A stretch of DNA of 64,000 nt, from positions 1-64,000 of the forward strand of contig JBEKWB010000009.1 in NCBI GenBank assembly GCA_049513455.1, in the 5' to 3' direction. Within the stretch, counting starts at the first letter, position 1. Every line of letters begins with the position of its first letter. Positions 25,418 through 34,618 of the stretch are shown piece after piece. The notes under the pieces were generated by a model. It did no database searches. It was not told where the DNA came from and saw only the letters and a program-made list of their open reading frames with translations. This stretch comes from Bog-473 sp049513455. Its GTDB lineage: Bacteria > Actinomycetota > Acidimicrobiia > Acidimicrobiales > RAAP-2. The position numbers and the translations under genes were made by a program.

Positions 25418-26227
25418 TCAGCGATTGAGCTTGCCCAGGTCGACCCGTACCTGGCTTCCGGTCATGGTGTGGGAATCCTCCGAAGCGAGGAAGGCGACCA
25501 CGCTCGACACGTCTTCGGGCTCCATGAGCTGCACCGGGAGGCTGTTCATGAACACGGGACCGAGGGTCTCGGCCCTCGATGCAATGATGTCCTGGAGATC
25601 CGGTTCGGTCGCCATGTCCGTCTGCACCCCGGTCGGATGGATGGTGTTGACCCGGATGTTGTGCTCGGCAAGCTCGTTGGCCATGCAGGTCGCGACGCCG
25701 ACGACGCCGTGCTTGGCCGCCGTGTAGCTTACCGTGAAAGGCTGGCCATAGAGCCCGGCGGTCGAGCTGATCATGATGATCGACCCCCCCTGCCCCTGCT
25801 TTATGAGGGTCGGGATGGCCGCTTTGGCGGTATGCCAGACGCCGGTCAAGTTGACGTCGATCACCTCTTGCCACTGCTCGTCGGTCATCTCCCATGACCA
25901 CCCGACGTTGAGGATGCCCGCGTTGGCGACCACGATGTCGACCCGGCCCAGCTCGGCGACTCCTTCGTCGAAGGCGGCCTGGAGCGCGCCCATGTCCCGG
26001 ACGTCGGCCCGGCGGGCCACGACGCGGCGCCCCTCCTTGGTGACCAATTTTACGGTCTCGTCCAGATCGTCCGGGGTGGCCGCGGGGTAGTTGATCGTCT
26101 TGAATCCGGCGCAGAGATCCACGGCGATGATGTCCGCTCCCTCCGCCGCCAGGCGGACGGCGTGAGACCGACCCTGCCCGCGCGCCGCACCCGTAATGAA
26201 CGCCACCTTGCCGTCGAGACGACCCAT
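25418..26227 (-). CDS. Mycofactocin-type SDR oxidoreductase
   Basis: A 269-residue short-chain dehydrogenase. The glycine-rich TGAARGQGRSHAVRLA followed by EGADIIAVDLC, and the insert near residue 50, are hallmarks of the mycofactocin-coupled SDR group, which keeps NAD(H) bound and hands electrons to mycofactocin. NAG (ANAGILN), Ser (ISSTAG) and YTAAK complete the catalytic set. The ATG at 26227 has AAGGGGG at good spacing; GTG 26233 is less likely. The Baeyer-Villiger gene upstream is 30 bases away on the same strand, suggesting alcohol oxidation then oxygen insertion or the reverse. Confidence 0.88.
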   Translation of the reverse strand: MGRLDGKVAFITGAARGQGRSHAVRLAAEGADIIAVDLCAGFKTINYPAATPDDLDETVKLVTKEGRRVVARRADVRDMGALQAAFDEGVAELGRVDIVVANAGILNVGWSWEMTDEQWQEVIDVNLTGVWHTAKAAIPTLIKQGQGGSIIMISSTAGLYGQPFTVSYTAAKHGVVGVATCMANELAEHNIRVNTIHPTGVQTDMATEPDLQDIIASRAETLGPVFMNSLPVQLMEPEDVSSVVAFLASEDSHTMTGSQVRVDLGKLNR

Positions 26228-26257
26228 TTTCACTACCCCCTTCGGTCTGGTGCAATC

Positions 26258-28183
26258 CTACAGCAGGACGTAGTCGTCGGGGTCCACCGCCCTGGTCCGC
26301 TGCCAATAGTCGAACAGATTGAAGGGCCAGTTCTGGGCCACGCGACCATGCTCGTTCTTGTACCAAGTCGACACGTCCGAGGCTCCCCATGCTCGCGCCC
26401 GCGTCGCCGTGTCGATCATGACGTTGTACGCGTCATGCACCTCGGGACGACAGTCCATCGCGGCCGCGTCCTTCTCGAGGAGCAGGCGGAGACTCTCGGT
26501 TATGTAATGGGCCTGGCATTCCGAAAAGTAGATGATGCTGCCATTGACGACGATGTTGGTATTCGGTCCGTACATGAGGAAGAGATTCGGGAAGCCCGGA
26601 ACGGTGAGGCCGAGATGGGCGCGTGCGTCCCCGGCCCAGCGCGCATGCAGGTCGACACCCCCCCGGCCGACGATCCGCATCGGCGCCAAGAACCGAGAGG
26701 CCTGAAAGCCCGTGGCGTAGACGATGATGTCGTGCTCCACCGTGCGCCCGTCGTACATGACCACGCCGGACGGGACGATCCCGGCAATGGCCCCCGTCTC
26801 CAGAGTGACATTGGGGGCCTGCAGCGCGCTCGAGTAGACACCACTGTCGATGACCATTCGTTTGGCCCCGAAGGGGTAGCTCGGCAGTACCTTCGACCGC
26901 AACGCGGGGTCCGGGAAGGCCAACGCGTAGTAACTCGTCAATCCCTGCCGGATCTCGTCGTTCGCCGCACTCACCGAACCGGAGGAGATGTCCCAATCCG
27001 GGTCTACCACGGTGCGCGGAAGAAGGCCCTCTTGGAGTCTCGAGAAGAGGGCGAGCCGATCCCAGCGGGCGTACTCGGGCACGTGGCGCAGAACCCACCG
27101 CAGATTTGAAGGGAGATCGTCGTGATAGTTGGCTATCGGGAGGATCCAGGCCGGAGTGCGCTGGTAGACCGTCAGATGCGCGGCCCGATCGGCCAGCCAC
27201 GGGATGAACTGAACGGCGCTGGCGCCTGAACCGATGACCCCGACCCGACGGCCCTCGAAGGCAACGGAGTCCTCCCACCGGGCCGAATGGAACGACGGCC
27301 CTTCGAACGAGTCGATTCCCGGGATGTCGGGGAAGGACGGCCGATTGAGCTGGCCGACCGCGCTGACGACGACATTCACCTCGGACACGCTCACCGCGCC
27401 GGCGGCGTCGCGAATGCGGAGGGACCACACGCACTGCTCGTCGTCCCATATGGCTTCTTCGACCTCATGCCGGTACGAGATGGCGTCTTCGAGATCGAAC
27501 TCCGCGACGCAGGAGCGGAAGTAGTCGAAGAGGACGGGTTGCGTCGAGTTGAACTGGGGCCAGTGCGGGCTCTGGGCGAACGAATAGCTGTAGAGGTGAT
27601 TGGGCACATCGACCCGGCAACCCGGGTAACTGTTCTCCAACCACGTCCCGCCCACATCGCCGTTCTTTTCGTAGATGTGCACGCTGCAGCCGGCCTGCCG
27701 GAGCCGCTGGGCCGCGGCGATTCCCGACATGCCCGCACCGATCACCGCCACCTTCACGGCGCGGCCGGGTGCCACCTCGGAGGCTCGCCACGAAGGCGCC
27801 CGGTGATCGATGCCACCCAGGGCGAGCTCCTCCGAGAAGAGCCGCAGATGGTCGTCGTCGAGTGGTCCCGACACGAACTCGATCAACCTTCGCAGCTGGT
27901 CGGGGGTCGGCTCCGGTCCGGGCTTGCAGCCACCGTTCCTGAACCGGATCAACGCATCGGCCGCCAGATCCCGGCCGCGCTCGAGTTGCTCGGGCGTGTA
28001 GCCGTCGTCGACCATCATCACGATCTTTGACGGGTCGGGGCGCAGGTCCTCGGCCAGCAGGGTGTGCTCGCCCGTCAGGTGCGCGACAGCTGCCACCAGG
28101 GGGGCCAGGGGAACGCCGTCGAGGCGCGTGCGCAGCGTCCGATCGTCGTCCACAATCGGTTGGGCGTCGAAGTCCAGCCTCAT
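26258..28183 (-). CDS. Baeyer-Villiger monooxygenase, 4-hydroxyacetophenone monooxygenase-like
   Basis: A 641-residue flavoprotein. An N-terminal helical extension of about 140 residues precedes the FAD Rossmann motif VAVIGAGMSGIAAAQRL. The Baeyer-Villiger fingerprint FEGPSFHSARW follows, then the NADPH motif VGVIGSGASAVQF. Length and N-terminal extension match 4-hydroxyacetophenone monooxygenase (about 640 residues) rather than cyclohexanone monooxygenases. It would turn a ketone into an ester with NADPH and oxygen, and the esterase upstream could then cleave the product. It resembles 52468-54396 over its whole length. Confidence 0.92.
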   Translation of the reverse strand: MRLDFDAQPIVDDDRTLRTRLDGVPLAPLVAAVAHLTGEHTLLAEDLRPDPSKIVMMVDDGYTPEQLERGRDLAADALIRFRNGGCKPGPEPTPDQLRRLIEFVSGPLDDDHLRLFSEELALGGIDHRAPSWRASEVAPGRAVKVAVIGAGMSGIAAAQRLRQAGCSVHIYEKNGDVGGTWLENSYPGCRVDVPNHLYSYSFAQSPHWPQFNSTQPVLFDYFRSCVAEFDLEDAISYRHEVEEAIWDDEQCVWSLRIRDAAGAVSVSEVNVVVSAVGQLNRPSFPDIPGIDSFEGPSFHSARWEDSVAFEGRRVGVIGSGASAVQFIPWLADRAAHLTVYQRTPAWILPIANYHDDLPSNLRWVLRHVPEYARWDRLALFSRLQEGLLPRTVVDPDWDISSGSVSAANDEIRQGLTSYYALAFPDPALRSKVLPSYPFGAKRMVIDSGVYSSALQAPNVTLETGAIAGIVPSGVVMYDGRTVEHDIIVYATGFQASRFLAPMRIVGRGGVDLHARWAGDARAHLGLTVPGFPNLFLMYGPNTNIVVNGSIIYFSECQAHYITESLRLLLEKDAAAMDCRPEVHDAYNVMIDTATRARAWGASDVSTWYKNEHGRVAQNWPFNLFDYWQRTRAVDPDDYVLL

Positions 28184-28196
28184 GGAACGAGGGAGC

Positions 28197-28226
28197 GCCT
28201 AGAGCCCGACATGCCTAGAGCCCGAC
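28197..28226. repeat. 14-base direct repeat spanning a stop codon
   Basis: GCCTAGAGCCCGAC occurs at 28197-28210 and 28213-28226, separated by AT. The second copy contains the stop and last codons of the alpha/beta hydrolase; the first lies just beyond it. It looks like a small duplication at the gene end. Confidence 0.8.
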
Positions 28227-28910
28227 GAGGACGTCGGCGAGTTCGCCCGGCCGGGAGTAGAACGGGGAGTGGCTCCCCTCCATCTCGATGAGGTCGGCCC
28301 CGATCTCCTTGGCCCTCCGGCGGGACCACTCCTGCCCCACCGCGCGGTCCTCTTTCATCAGGATGTAGGTGGACGGCACGTCGGGCCAGACCTCGAGAGG
28401 TGTGCGTTCGGTCATTACCGTGAAGGACTGGCGCCGGAATCGCTCCCACGCGTGCCGGGCCACCTCGTCGTCCACGTCGTGGTAGAAGCCGGCCTTCGCC
28501 CGCTGCCAGCCGACCACCTGATCGCCCTCGCTCGGAATCTCGCCTTCGGCCAGGTTCTCCGCGCCGGAGAAGGTCACGGCCTCCGGCTCGGTGGCCAGAT
28601 ACTCCAGATTGCTCATTCCGGGAGCAGGCACCATCGCCGCGAGAAAAACCAGGCGACGGACGGGACGCAGCTGCGCCACCAGGGGGATGGTGAGGCCCCC
28701 CAGAGAGTGACCCACGACGACCACGTCGTCTGCTCCCGTGGAGATGGCGTCGACGACGACCTTGGCGTTCTCCAGCGCCCCGGCGGTGTCATCTTCGATC
28801 GGGAGATCAGGGGCGACCGCCGAATGGCCGCGCTTCTCCAACTCGGGCACGAGGAGCTCCCAACACCAGCCCCCGTGCGCTCCCCCGTGCACCAATGCGA
28901 ACACGCTCAT
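28215..28910 (-). CDS. Alpha/beta hydrolase
   Basis: A 231-residue hydrolase beginning MSVFALVHGGAHGGWCWELL (oxyanion HGG). It has the nucleophile elbow VVGHSLGGL near residue 67 and the catalytic His in MEGSHSPFYSRPGEL near the C-terminus. It resembles the salicylate-esterase/pyrethroid-hydrolase-like group of small alpha/beta hydrolases. It precedes the Baeyer-Villiger gene (32 bases between) on the same strand and could cleave the ester that enzyme makes. Confidence 0.88.
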   Translation of the reverse strand: MSVFALVHGGAHGGWCWELLVPELEKRGHSAVAPDLPIEDDTAGALENAKVVVDAISTGADDVVVVGHSLGGLTIPLVAQLRPVRRLVFLAAMVPAPGMSNLEYLATEPEAVTFSGAENLAEGEIPSEGDQVVGWQRAKAGFYHDVDDEVARHAWERFRRQSFTVMTERTPLEVWPDVPSTYILMKEDRAVGQEWSRRRAKEIGADLIEMEGSHSPFYSRPGELADVLVGL

Positions 28911-29034
28911 GATTCCCGGCCCACTTCCCCTCGAAGTTCATGCGGACGAGATTCTCCGCCGCCGTCCGGCCGCCGCGGAAGCTCCCCACGCAGAAAGTAC
29001 CACCGTGCGGAGCTGACCGGCCCCGGATCACGGG

Positions 29035-29502
29035 TCAGGTGTCGGCCAGGCGGGGCGGGAACCCACCCGTGCTGATCGGTCCCCATTCCTCGGGTACCAG
29101 CCGGATCAGCACCTTGCCCTGATCGACCATGGCCTGCCGGTACTCGGCCCAGTCAGGATGCTCCCCGCTTATGGATCGGAAATAGGTGACCAGTCCCTCC
29201 AATGCCTCGGGCAGGTCGACGACGGCGCCCGGCCCCGACACCTGCACCCATGGACCGCCGAACTCGTCCGACAGGACACAGACGGTGGCCCGGCCGTCCC
29301 GACGGAGGTTGTGCACCTTGGCCCGCTCGGGATAGCTGCTCACCAGAATGACCCCGTCCGGCCCCAGGCCCATCGTGACCGGGGACATCTGGGGGGTTCC
29401 GTCCCGCCGCCGGGTGCTCAGAACGCCATGGTGGCGAGTGCGGATGAACTCCTCCAGCCCGGCGCGGTCGACACGGGTCTCGGTGGCGATGGAGCGGGCC
29501 AT
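29035..29502 (-). CDS. PNPOx-like split-barrel flavin/F420-binding protein
   Basis: A 155-residue protein with the split beta-barrel pattern: RHHGVLSTRRRDGTPQMSPV, VILVSSYPERAKVHNLRRD, then VQVSGPGAVVDLPEALEGL. This is the actinobacterial PPOX class/F420-dependent family (TIGR03618-type); it binds F420 or FMN and reduces small molecules. Its ATG overlaps the TGA of the acyl-CoA ligase (TGATG), so the two genes are coupled. Confidence 0.85.
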   Translation of the reverse strand: MARSIATETRVDRAGLEEFIRTRHHGVLSTRRRDGTPQMSPVTMGLGPDGVILVSSYPERAKVHNLRRDGRATVCVLSDEFGGPWVQVSGPGAVVDLPEALEGLVTYFRSISGEHPDWAEYRQAMVDQGKVLIRLVPEEWGPISTGGFPPRLADT

Positions 29503-31154
29503 CACACCGGCGGCTGCTCGTCGGCCATTTCGCGCAGCCGATTCTTGAGGATTTTGTCGAGGGTGCCCAACGGGAACTCCTCGATGACGTAGACCGCTCT
29601 CGGCACCTTGAAGGTGGCGAGGCGGCTCGCGCACACCTCTATCAACGCCTTCTCCAGGTCGGCGTCATCGATCTGCTGGTCGGTCTTTACGACGAAGGCC
29701 ACCGGCACCTCGTTGAGGAAATCGTGGCGCTTCCCCACGACCGCCACTTTGCTGACCGCGGCGTGGGCCACAATGAGGTCTTCCACCTCACGGGCCGAGA
29801 CATTCTCGCCGCCGACCTTGAGAACGTCCTTGTCGCGCTCGACGTAGACGACAACGCCGCCCTCGACCGTCCGGACGACGTCGCCGGTCTTGAACCAACC
29901 GTCGTGAAAGCTGTCCGCCGTCGCCTCCGGGTTGCCGAAGTACTCGAGAAAGATCTGGATACCCCGCGTGCCCCTGACCCACAACTCGCCGGGCCGACCA
30001 TCGAGGCAGAGCTCGCCCGTCTCCTTGTCGACCACGGCAATCTCATAGCCCGGTGCCGCCCGCCCGATGGAACCGGGAGTGAGGTCTTCGGTGGGCTTTC
30101 CGGTAACCGCGTGCGTGACCGTTTCCGTCATGCCGTAGGCGCTGTACACCTCGAGACCGAACATCTGGGGCCCGGTGGGAATGATGGCGCCGAACACCCC
30201 GACCCGCAGCGAGGTCGAGGGCCGCCCCGGGTCCATGAGGGGCGCCATGCTGAAGGGCATCAGCGACATGTGGGTGACCTCGTGGCGCTGGACCACCGGC
30301 CAGAACCCCGAGGTCGACCACTTCGGCATCAGGACCACGGTGGCGCCCACGCCCAGGGCGGGGAAGAACGACCAACTCTGCGCATTGACGTGGAAGAACG
30401 GAAGGTAGATGAGGTAGCGGTCGTCTCCCGTCAGATCGATGTTGCGAGGGCCCGTACGGCTCGCCCAGATCGCGTTGGCATGGGTGTGCACGACGGCTTT
30501 GGGACTGCTCGTGGTGCCCGAGGTGAACATGATGCAAAAGGGGAGCATCGGGTCCACGGGGCGTCCGGTCCAGCCGGCGGCTTCGCCGTAGAGCGACGCG
30601 TACGCCTCGAGCCCGTGGTCCGCCTCGCCGGAGGCCGGCGCCTCACCCGAGTTGTCCTCGGTCACCACGATCCACTGCAACGAGTCGGAGGCTCCGGAGA
30701 CAGCCGCGGCGTAACGGGGTTGGGTGATGGCGCCCACGCAACTGGTGCGCGCGATGAACGAGGCGATCTCGTGCGAGACCGACTTGGTGTTCGTCGTGAC
30801 CGCCACGGCCCCGACGACGGCGCACGCCAGCCAGGAGAGCACCATCTCCGGGCAGTTGTCGGCATGGATCAGGACATGGTCGCCGATGCGCACACCGCGG
30901 CCCACGAGCCCGGCGGCGACTCGACGCACGTCGTCGTCGAGCTCTGCATACGTCCACTGGCGGCCGTCCCCATCCCGGGGGGCCCAGATCAGTGCCGGGT
31001 GATCGCCGCGCTTGGCCGCCCGATCCGCCAGGAGCCATGCGATGTCCTGCCCGTGCATGTGGAACTGCTCGAGCTCCGACGGGTTCAACGACGAACCCCC
31101 GCTTTCCCGGGGTACTTCGGCGTTACGTTCCACGCTCTCAGCCTGAGGGGACAC
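29502..31154 (-). CDS. Acyl-CoA synthetase (AMP-binding family)
   Basis: A 550-residue adenylate-forming enzyme. Motifs: P-loop MFTSGTTSSPKAV, YGMTET near residue 320, WFKTGDVV near residue 420 and the C-terminal Lys in LGTLDKILKNRL. It would activate a carboxylic acid with ATP and CoA. The GTG at 31154 has AAAGGAG at perfect spacing and is preferred over the upstream ATG at 31181. It is flanked by the LLM oxidoreductase upstream and the coupled split-barrel protein downstream. Confidence 0.92.
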   Translation of the reverse strand: MSPQAESVERNAEVPRESGGSSLNPSELEQFHMHGQDIAWLLADRAAKRGDHPALIWAPRDGDGRQWTYAELDDDVRRVAAGLVGRGVRIGDHVLIHADNCPEMVLSWLACAVVGAVAVTTNTKSVSHEIASFIARTSCVGAITQPRYAAAVSGASDSLQWIVVTEDNSGEAPASGEADHGLEAYASLYGEAAGWTGRPVDPMLPFCIMFTSGTTSSPKAVVHTHANAIWASRTGPRNIDLTGDDRYLIYLPFFHVNAQSWSFFPALGVGATVVLMPKWSTSGFWPVVQRHEVTHMSLMPFSMAPLMDPGRPSTSLRVGVFGAIIPTGPQMFGLEVYSAYGMTETVTHAVTGKPTEDLTPGSIGRAAPGYEIAVVDKETGELCLDGRPGELWVRGTRGIQIFLEYFGNPEATADSFHDGWFKTGDVVRTVEGGVVVYVERDKDVLKVGGENVSAREVEDLIVAHAAVSKVAVVGKRHDFLNEVPVAFVVKTDQQIDDADLEKALIEVCASRLATFKVPRAVYVIEEFPLGTLDKILKNRLREMADEQPPV

Positions 31155-31190
31155 TGTGCTCTCCTTTGCTCGTAGCTGCATCTGACGGCC

Positions 31191-32009
31191 TCACAGCACC
31201 AACCCGGCGAGTTGATCCATCGACCGAAGCCAACTGTCGAGATCCCGCTGCCACGGCGCGGCGACGACATGCTGGACGCCCGCCTCGGCAAAGGCGGCGT
31301 ACTCCTCTCCTATCCGGCCGTGGTCCATGCCCTGGGGATCCCATCCGGTCCGGAGCGAAATAGGGAAGTCGGCCGCCGGATGATCCCGACGAATGCGCTC
31401 GACGACCGGACCCGCCGCCTCCGGCGTCAGACCCACGGCCTGGAAGCCGTCGCCCCGCGCCGCGGCGCGACGGTAGGCGGGCTCGCTTCCCCCGCCGATC
31501 CAGATCGGGATCTGGCGACTCGGCTTCGGCAAGAGGCGCAGGTCGTCGAACGAGGTGAACTGCCCGTGAAAGCTGAAGGGGTCCTCGACCCACGCTCGCC
31601 GAAACAGATCGATCGCCTCATCGAGGCGCTCGCCGCGATTGGAGAAGTCGTACCCGAGTGCCGCGTACTCCGGCTCGGACCAGCCCACTCCCACGGCGAC
31701 CGTGAGACGGCCGCCGGAGAGGAGATCGAGACTGGCGAGGGAATTCGCCAGCTCGAGCGGATTGTGCATCGGAACGACGAGGACGCTCGTCCCCAGTCCG
31801 ATGCGCGCGGTCACCGCGGCCGCCCACGTGAGGGTGACAAGGGGGTCGAAGAGATAGGGGGACGGATAGTCCTGCGCCGCCGGGTGGACGACATGGTCGC
31901 TGACCCACAGGTCGAGAAAGCCCAGTTCCTCGGCGTGTCGCGCCGCCCGCGTGATCGCGTCCGGGCCGGCGACCCGCCCGTATTGCGGTAAGTGAACTCC
32001 GACCCGCAT
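31191..32009 (-). CDS. LLM-class (F420-dependent type) oxidoreductase
   Basis: A 272-residue luciferase-like TIM barrel: MRVGVHLPQYGRVAGPDAI, LGFLDLWVSDHVVHPAA, then LGTSVLVVPMHNPLELA and GVGWSEPEYAALG. The short length and GWSEPEY motif fit the F420-dependent group (Rv2161c-like, TIGR03619) rather than FMN luciferases. Substrate unknown. It is the first gene before the acyl-CoA ligase, 36 bases away. Confidence 0.9.
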   Translation of the reverse strand: MRVGVHLPQYGRVAGPDAITRAARHAEELGFLDLWVSDHVVHPAAQDYPSPYLFDPLVTLTWAAAVTARIGLGTSVLVVPMHNPLELANSLASLDLLSGGRLTVAVGVGWSEPEYAALGYDFSNRGERLDEAIDLFRRAWVEDPFSFHGQFTSFDDLRLLPKPSRQIPIWIGGGSEPAYRRAAARGDGFQAVGLTPEAAGPVVERIRRDHPAADFPISLRTGWDPQGMDHGRIGEEYAAFAEAGVQHVVAAPWQRDLDSWLRSMDQLAGLVL

Positions 32010-32091
32010 CCGCTCCCCGGCTTCTCGACTCGAGCCTCGTCATGCGAAAGCCCTCCGCACTCTGCCACACTCGCCACCCCATCGCCACACT

Positions 32092-32805
32092 TCAGGGGGA
32101 CGCCTTCACAATCCGGAACTCGGTCCCCGCGATCATGTGGCACTCCCCCACACGATGTTGGTCGGAGGCAGAGACATCGACGGCGACCAGCCCACCCCTT
32201 CCGGACGCTGCCGCGACAAATTCAATGGTCTCGCGACCCAGACGGAGCCGGGCTCCTGAAGAAGGAGGGATACCAAGGAACACGGCCCAGCGGCTCGCCA
32301 TCGCGTCGGGGTCGGCGGTGGCGATCCTCACCCCGGCGATGCCCCCGAGTGCGCTCGCTCGGGATCGTTCCCGCCAATTCGGGCCCGCCGGCGCCCACTC
32401 GCCCCCCTTATCGTGATCAACCGACATGAGCGAGCCCATATCGCGCGGATGGAGGTGCAACGTGCTCCACGTGTCCGAGTCACCACTAAGTACCACCCGG
32501 CAACCCGAAGCTTGCGCTCTGACCCGAAAAGGGGCGACCGCGTCGACCTCGAGGACAACCATGTAGCCAGCCGCGCTGCGGCCTTTGTTCTCCAGGAATC
32601 TCCGCACCGGCGCCTCGACGGTGACCGGACGGACGAGTTCCACGAACTGATCACCGACTGCGAAGACATGGTTCTCCAGCCCGAAGTCAGCCACCCCGGG
32701 ATCCTGGTACCCCGAAGAGAGCCCAAAGATGGTGCGCAACTGGTCGACCACCTCGTGACCATTGAGAGCGGCGACGGCTACCTGACGGAGTCGCACCCCG
32801 CCCAC
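32092..32805 (-). CDS. Glyoxalase/VOC-like protein, two-repeat type
   Basis: A 237-residue protein with two beta-alpha-beta VOC halves. The first begins VGGVRLRQVAVAALNGHEVV and the second GGIAGVRIATADPDAMASRW followed by VFLGIPPSSG. This arrangement resembles glyoxalase-like proteins used in catabolic operons. Metal ligands are not clear. The GTG start overlaps the enoyl-CoA hydratase stop (TAGTG); the long frame upstream is antisense to the hydratase. Confidence 0.7.
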   Translation of the reverse strand: MGGVRLRQVAVAALNGHEVVDQLRTIFGLSSGYQDPGVADFGLENHVFAVGDQFVELVRPVTVEAPVRRFLENKGRSAAGYMVVLEVDAVAPFRVRAQASGCRVVLSGDSDTWSTLHLHPRDMGSLMSVDHDKGGEWAPAGPNWRERSRASALGGIAGVRIATADPDAMASRWAVFLGIPPSSGARLRLGRETIEFVAAASGRGGLVAVDVSASDQHRVGECHMIAGTEFRIVKASP

Positions 32806-33611
32806 TAGGAAGTCTCCCCGATTCTCTGGAACTTCGGCGCCCGGCGCTCGAGAAACGATGCGACCCCCTCTGCGAAATCGGGCTCGCCCAGGCTGCGCAT
32901 CGTCGCGCCATGACCCTCTTGTGCCGCGGTCTCGAAAGAAGCCGACCAGTGCGCGTGTACAAGCTCCTTCGTAATTTTGAGTGATCGCGGAGAGGTGGAT
33001 GCCGCCAGGTCCTTCACATAGGCAGTCGCCATCTGAACCACGTGCCCCGACGCGGCGAGTCGTTCCGCCAGACCCATCTCGACAGCCTCGGAGCCGCTCA
33101 CCCGTCTCGAACTCCACAACAGGTCAAGTGCTCGCCCGCTTCCGACAAGGCGCGGCAGCAACCAACTCGTGGCATGCTCGGCCACGAGGCCGCGCTTGGA
33201 GAACACGGTGGTGAAGACAGCATCCTCCGCGGCAAAACGCAGGTCACACATGAGGGCGAGCACAAAGCCACCGCCGGCACACATCCCGTTTACGGCAGCA
33301 ATGACAGGCTTCGGCAAGTCCCGGATATACGAGAAGAGTGCGGGCTCAGCCGGGATGGCGTTCGTGTCCGGTGGCTGCTCCGCCGCCTCGGCCAGGGATG
33401 CCGCGTCGAGTCCGACACAGAACGCGTTCCCTGCACCGGTTATGACTGTTCCCACCACCCTCTTGTCCGCCATTGATCGCTCAAGGGCATGGCGAATCTC
33501 ACTCATGGTGACCCCGGTGAACGCGTTCATGCGGGAGGGTCGGTTGAGGGTGAGAACGGCGACGGGATCATCGACCAGGTAGCGGATCTCGGTATAGGCC
33601 CCGTCGTTCAT
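32805..33611 (-). CDS. Enoyl-CoA hydratase/isomerase family protein
   Basis: A 268-residue crotonase-fold protein starting MNDGAYTEIRYLVDDPVAVL. It has VLTLNRPSRMNAFTG, the oxyanion-hole segment ITGAGNAFCVGLDA and CAGGGFVLALMCDLRFAAED. One of the two catalytic Glu positions of true hydratases reads MCAGGG, and the second region is EHATSWLLPRLVG, so isomerase or other crotonase chemistry is possible. GGAG precedes ATG 33611. It lies between the SDR and the VOC gene in a three-gene operon. Confidence 0.88.
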   Translation of the reverse strand: MNDGAYTEIRYLVDDPVAVLTLNRPSRMNAFTGVTMSEIRHALERSMADKRVVGTVITGAGNAFCVGLDAASLAEAAEQPPDTNAIPAEPALFSYIRDLPKPVIAAVNGMCAGGGFVLALMCDLRFAAEDAVFTTVFSKRGLVAEHATSWLLPRLVGSGRALDLLWSSRRVSGSEAVEMGLAERLAASGHVVQMATAYVKDLAASTSPRSLKITKELVHAHWSASFETAAQEGHGATMRSLGEPDFAEGVASFLERRAPKFQRIGETS

Positions 33612-33642
33612 GCAGACTCCAATGCGCTCGGTGCGGGGCTCT

Positions 33643-34428
33643 TCAGGACGGCGCCGGTACGGTGCCCGTGAGGACGCCCGACATGAGGCCGCCATCGACC
33701 GCTAAATCCACGCCGTTCACGAAAGCCGAACGAGGTCCCATGAGAAACCCCACCACAGTCGCAATGTCCTCCGGGGTGGCGTGCCGTCCGAGCGTCTTTT
33801 CGGACCATCCGATCGGCATATATTCACTGAAGTCCTGGAGTATCGGAGTGACAGTCGCACCGGGACTTACCGTATTGACCCTGTAGCCGGCCGACCAGGC
33901 GGCGTGGGCCCGCGTCTTTGCGTAATAGATGACAGCTTCTTTGGAGAACGCGTACGCCTCGGGGCCGGTCCGGGGTCCGGCCTCCGACCACCACGTGAGG
34001 CCGGAGTCAAAATCAGGAGTCGCGATCAGCTCCGCCAACCGCTGAATGTGACCCGGCCAGCCTGCACCGGCAATGGATGCGACGTGGACAACTGACCCGC
34101 CCTGCTCGATTCGTGGATGCAACGCCTCTGTGAGGTATCTGAGACCGAGAAAATTGACGCGGCCGATCGCGTTCGCATCGGCCGTCCCAGGCAGGCCCGC
34201 CACGTTGGCGAGTCCATCGATCGACTCGGGCAGCTGCCGTACGCACTCCTTGAGCGAATCTGGCTCTCCCACGTCACACGGGACGAAACCACCATTCGGC
34301 TCCTTGGACGGCGTGGTCCGGTCCACCCCCAGGACCGTGGCACCTTCGTCAGCCAACAGGCTGGCGACGGCAGCGCCGATGCCGGAGGACACTCCGGTGA
34401 CGACGATACGTGAACCCTCTCGTCTCAT
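33643..34428 (-). CDS. SDR oxidoreductase (3-alpha-hydroxysteroid dehydrogenase-like)
   Basis: A 261-residue short-chain dehydrogenase: TGVSSGIGAAVASLLADEGA near the start, NVAGLPG, AYAFSKEAVIYYAK for YxxxK and the C-terminal VDGGLMSGVL. The short spacing after the cofactor motif (VPCDVGEPDSLKE) and the insert near residue 130 resemble 3-alpha-hydroxysteroid dehydrogenase/carbonyl reductases. It is first in the SDR-hydratase-VOC operon. Confidence 0.88.
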   Translation of the reverse strand: MRREGSRIVVTGVSSGIGAAVASLLADEGATVLGVDRTTPSKEPNGGFVPCDVGEPDSLKECVRQLPESIDGLANVAGLPGTADANAIGRVNFLGLRYLTEALHPRIEQGGSVVHVASIAGAGWPGHIQRLAELIATPDFDSGLTWWSEAGPRTGPEAYAFSKEAVIYYAKTRAHAAWSAGYRVNTVSPGATVTPILQDFSEYMPIGWSEKTLGRHATPEDIATVVGFLMGPRSAFVNGVDLAVDGGLMSGVLTGTVPAPS

Positions 34429-34618
34429 TCCCTACCCCTCCACCAGGTGACCGATTCGAGGTCGACGACCTCGCCCCCCATGGACAAGGGTAATCCCGCG
34501 ACGCACGCAGATCGACTGCCTCCCGGAATGCACCGGGCCCGGTCTGCACCTACCGTGTTCATCGACCATGATCGTGATGCCGGGGCCGGGGACGGGACGG
34601 CGAGGGTGAGGACAAGGG

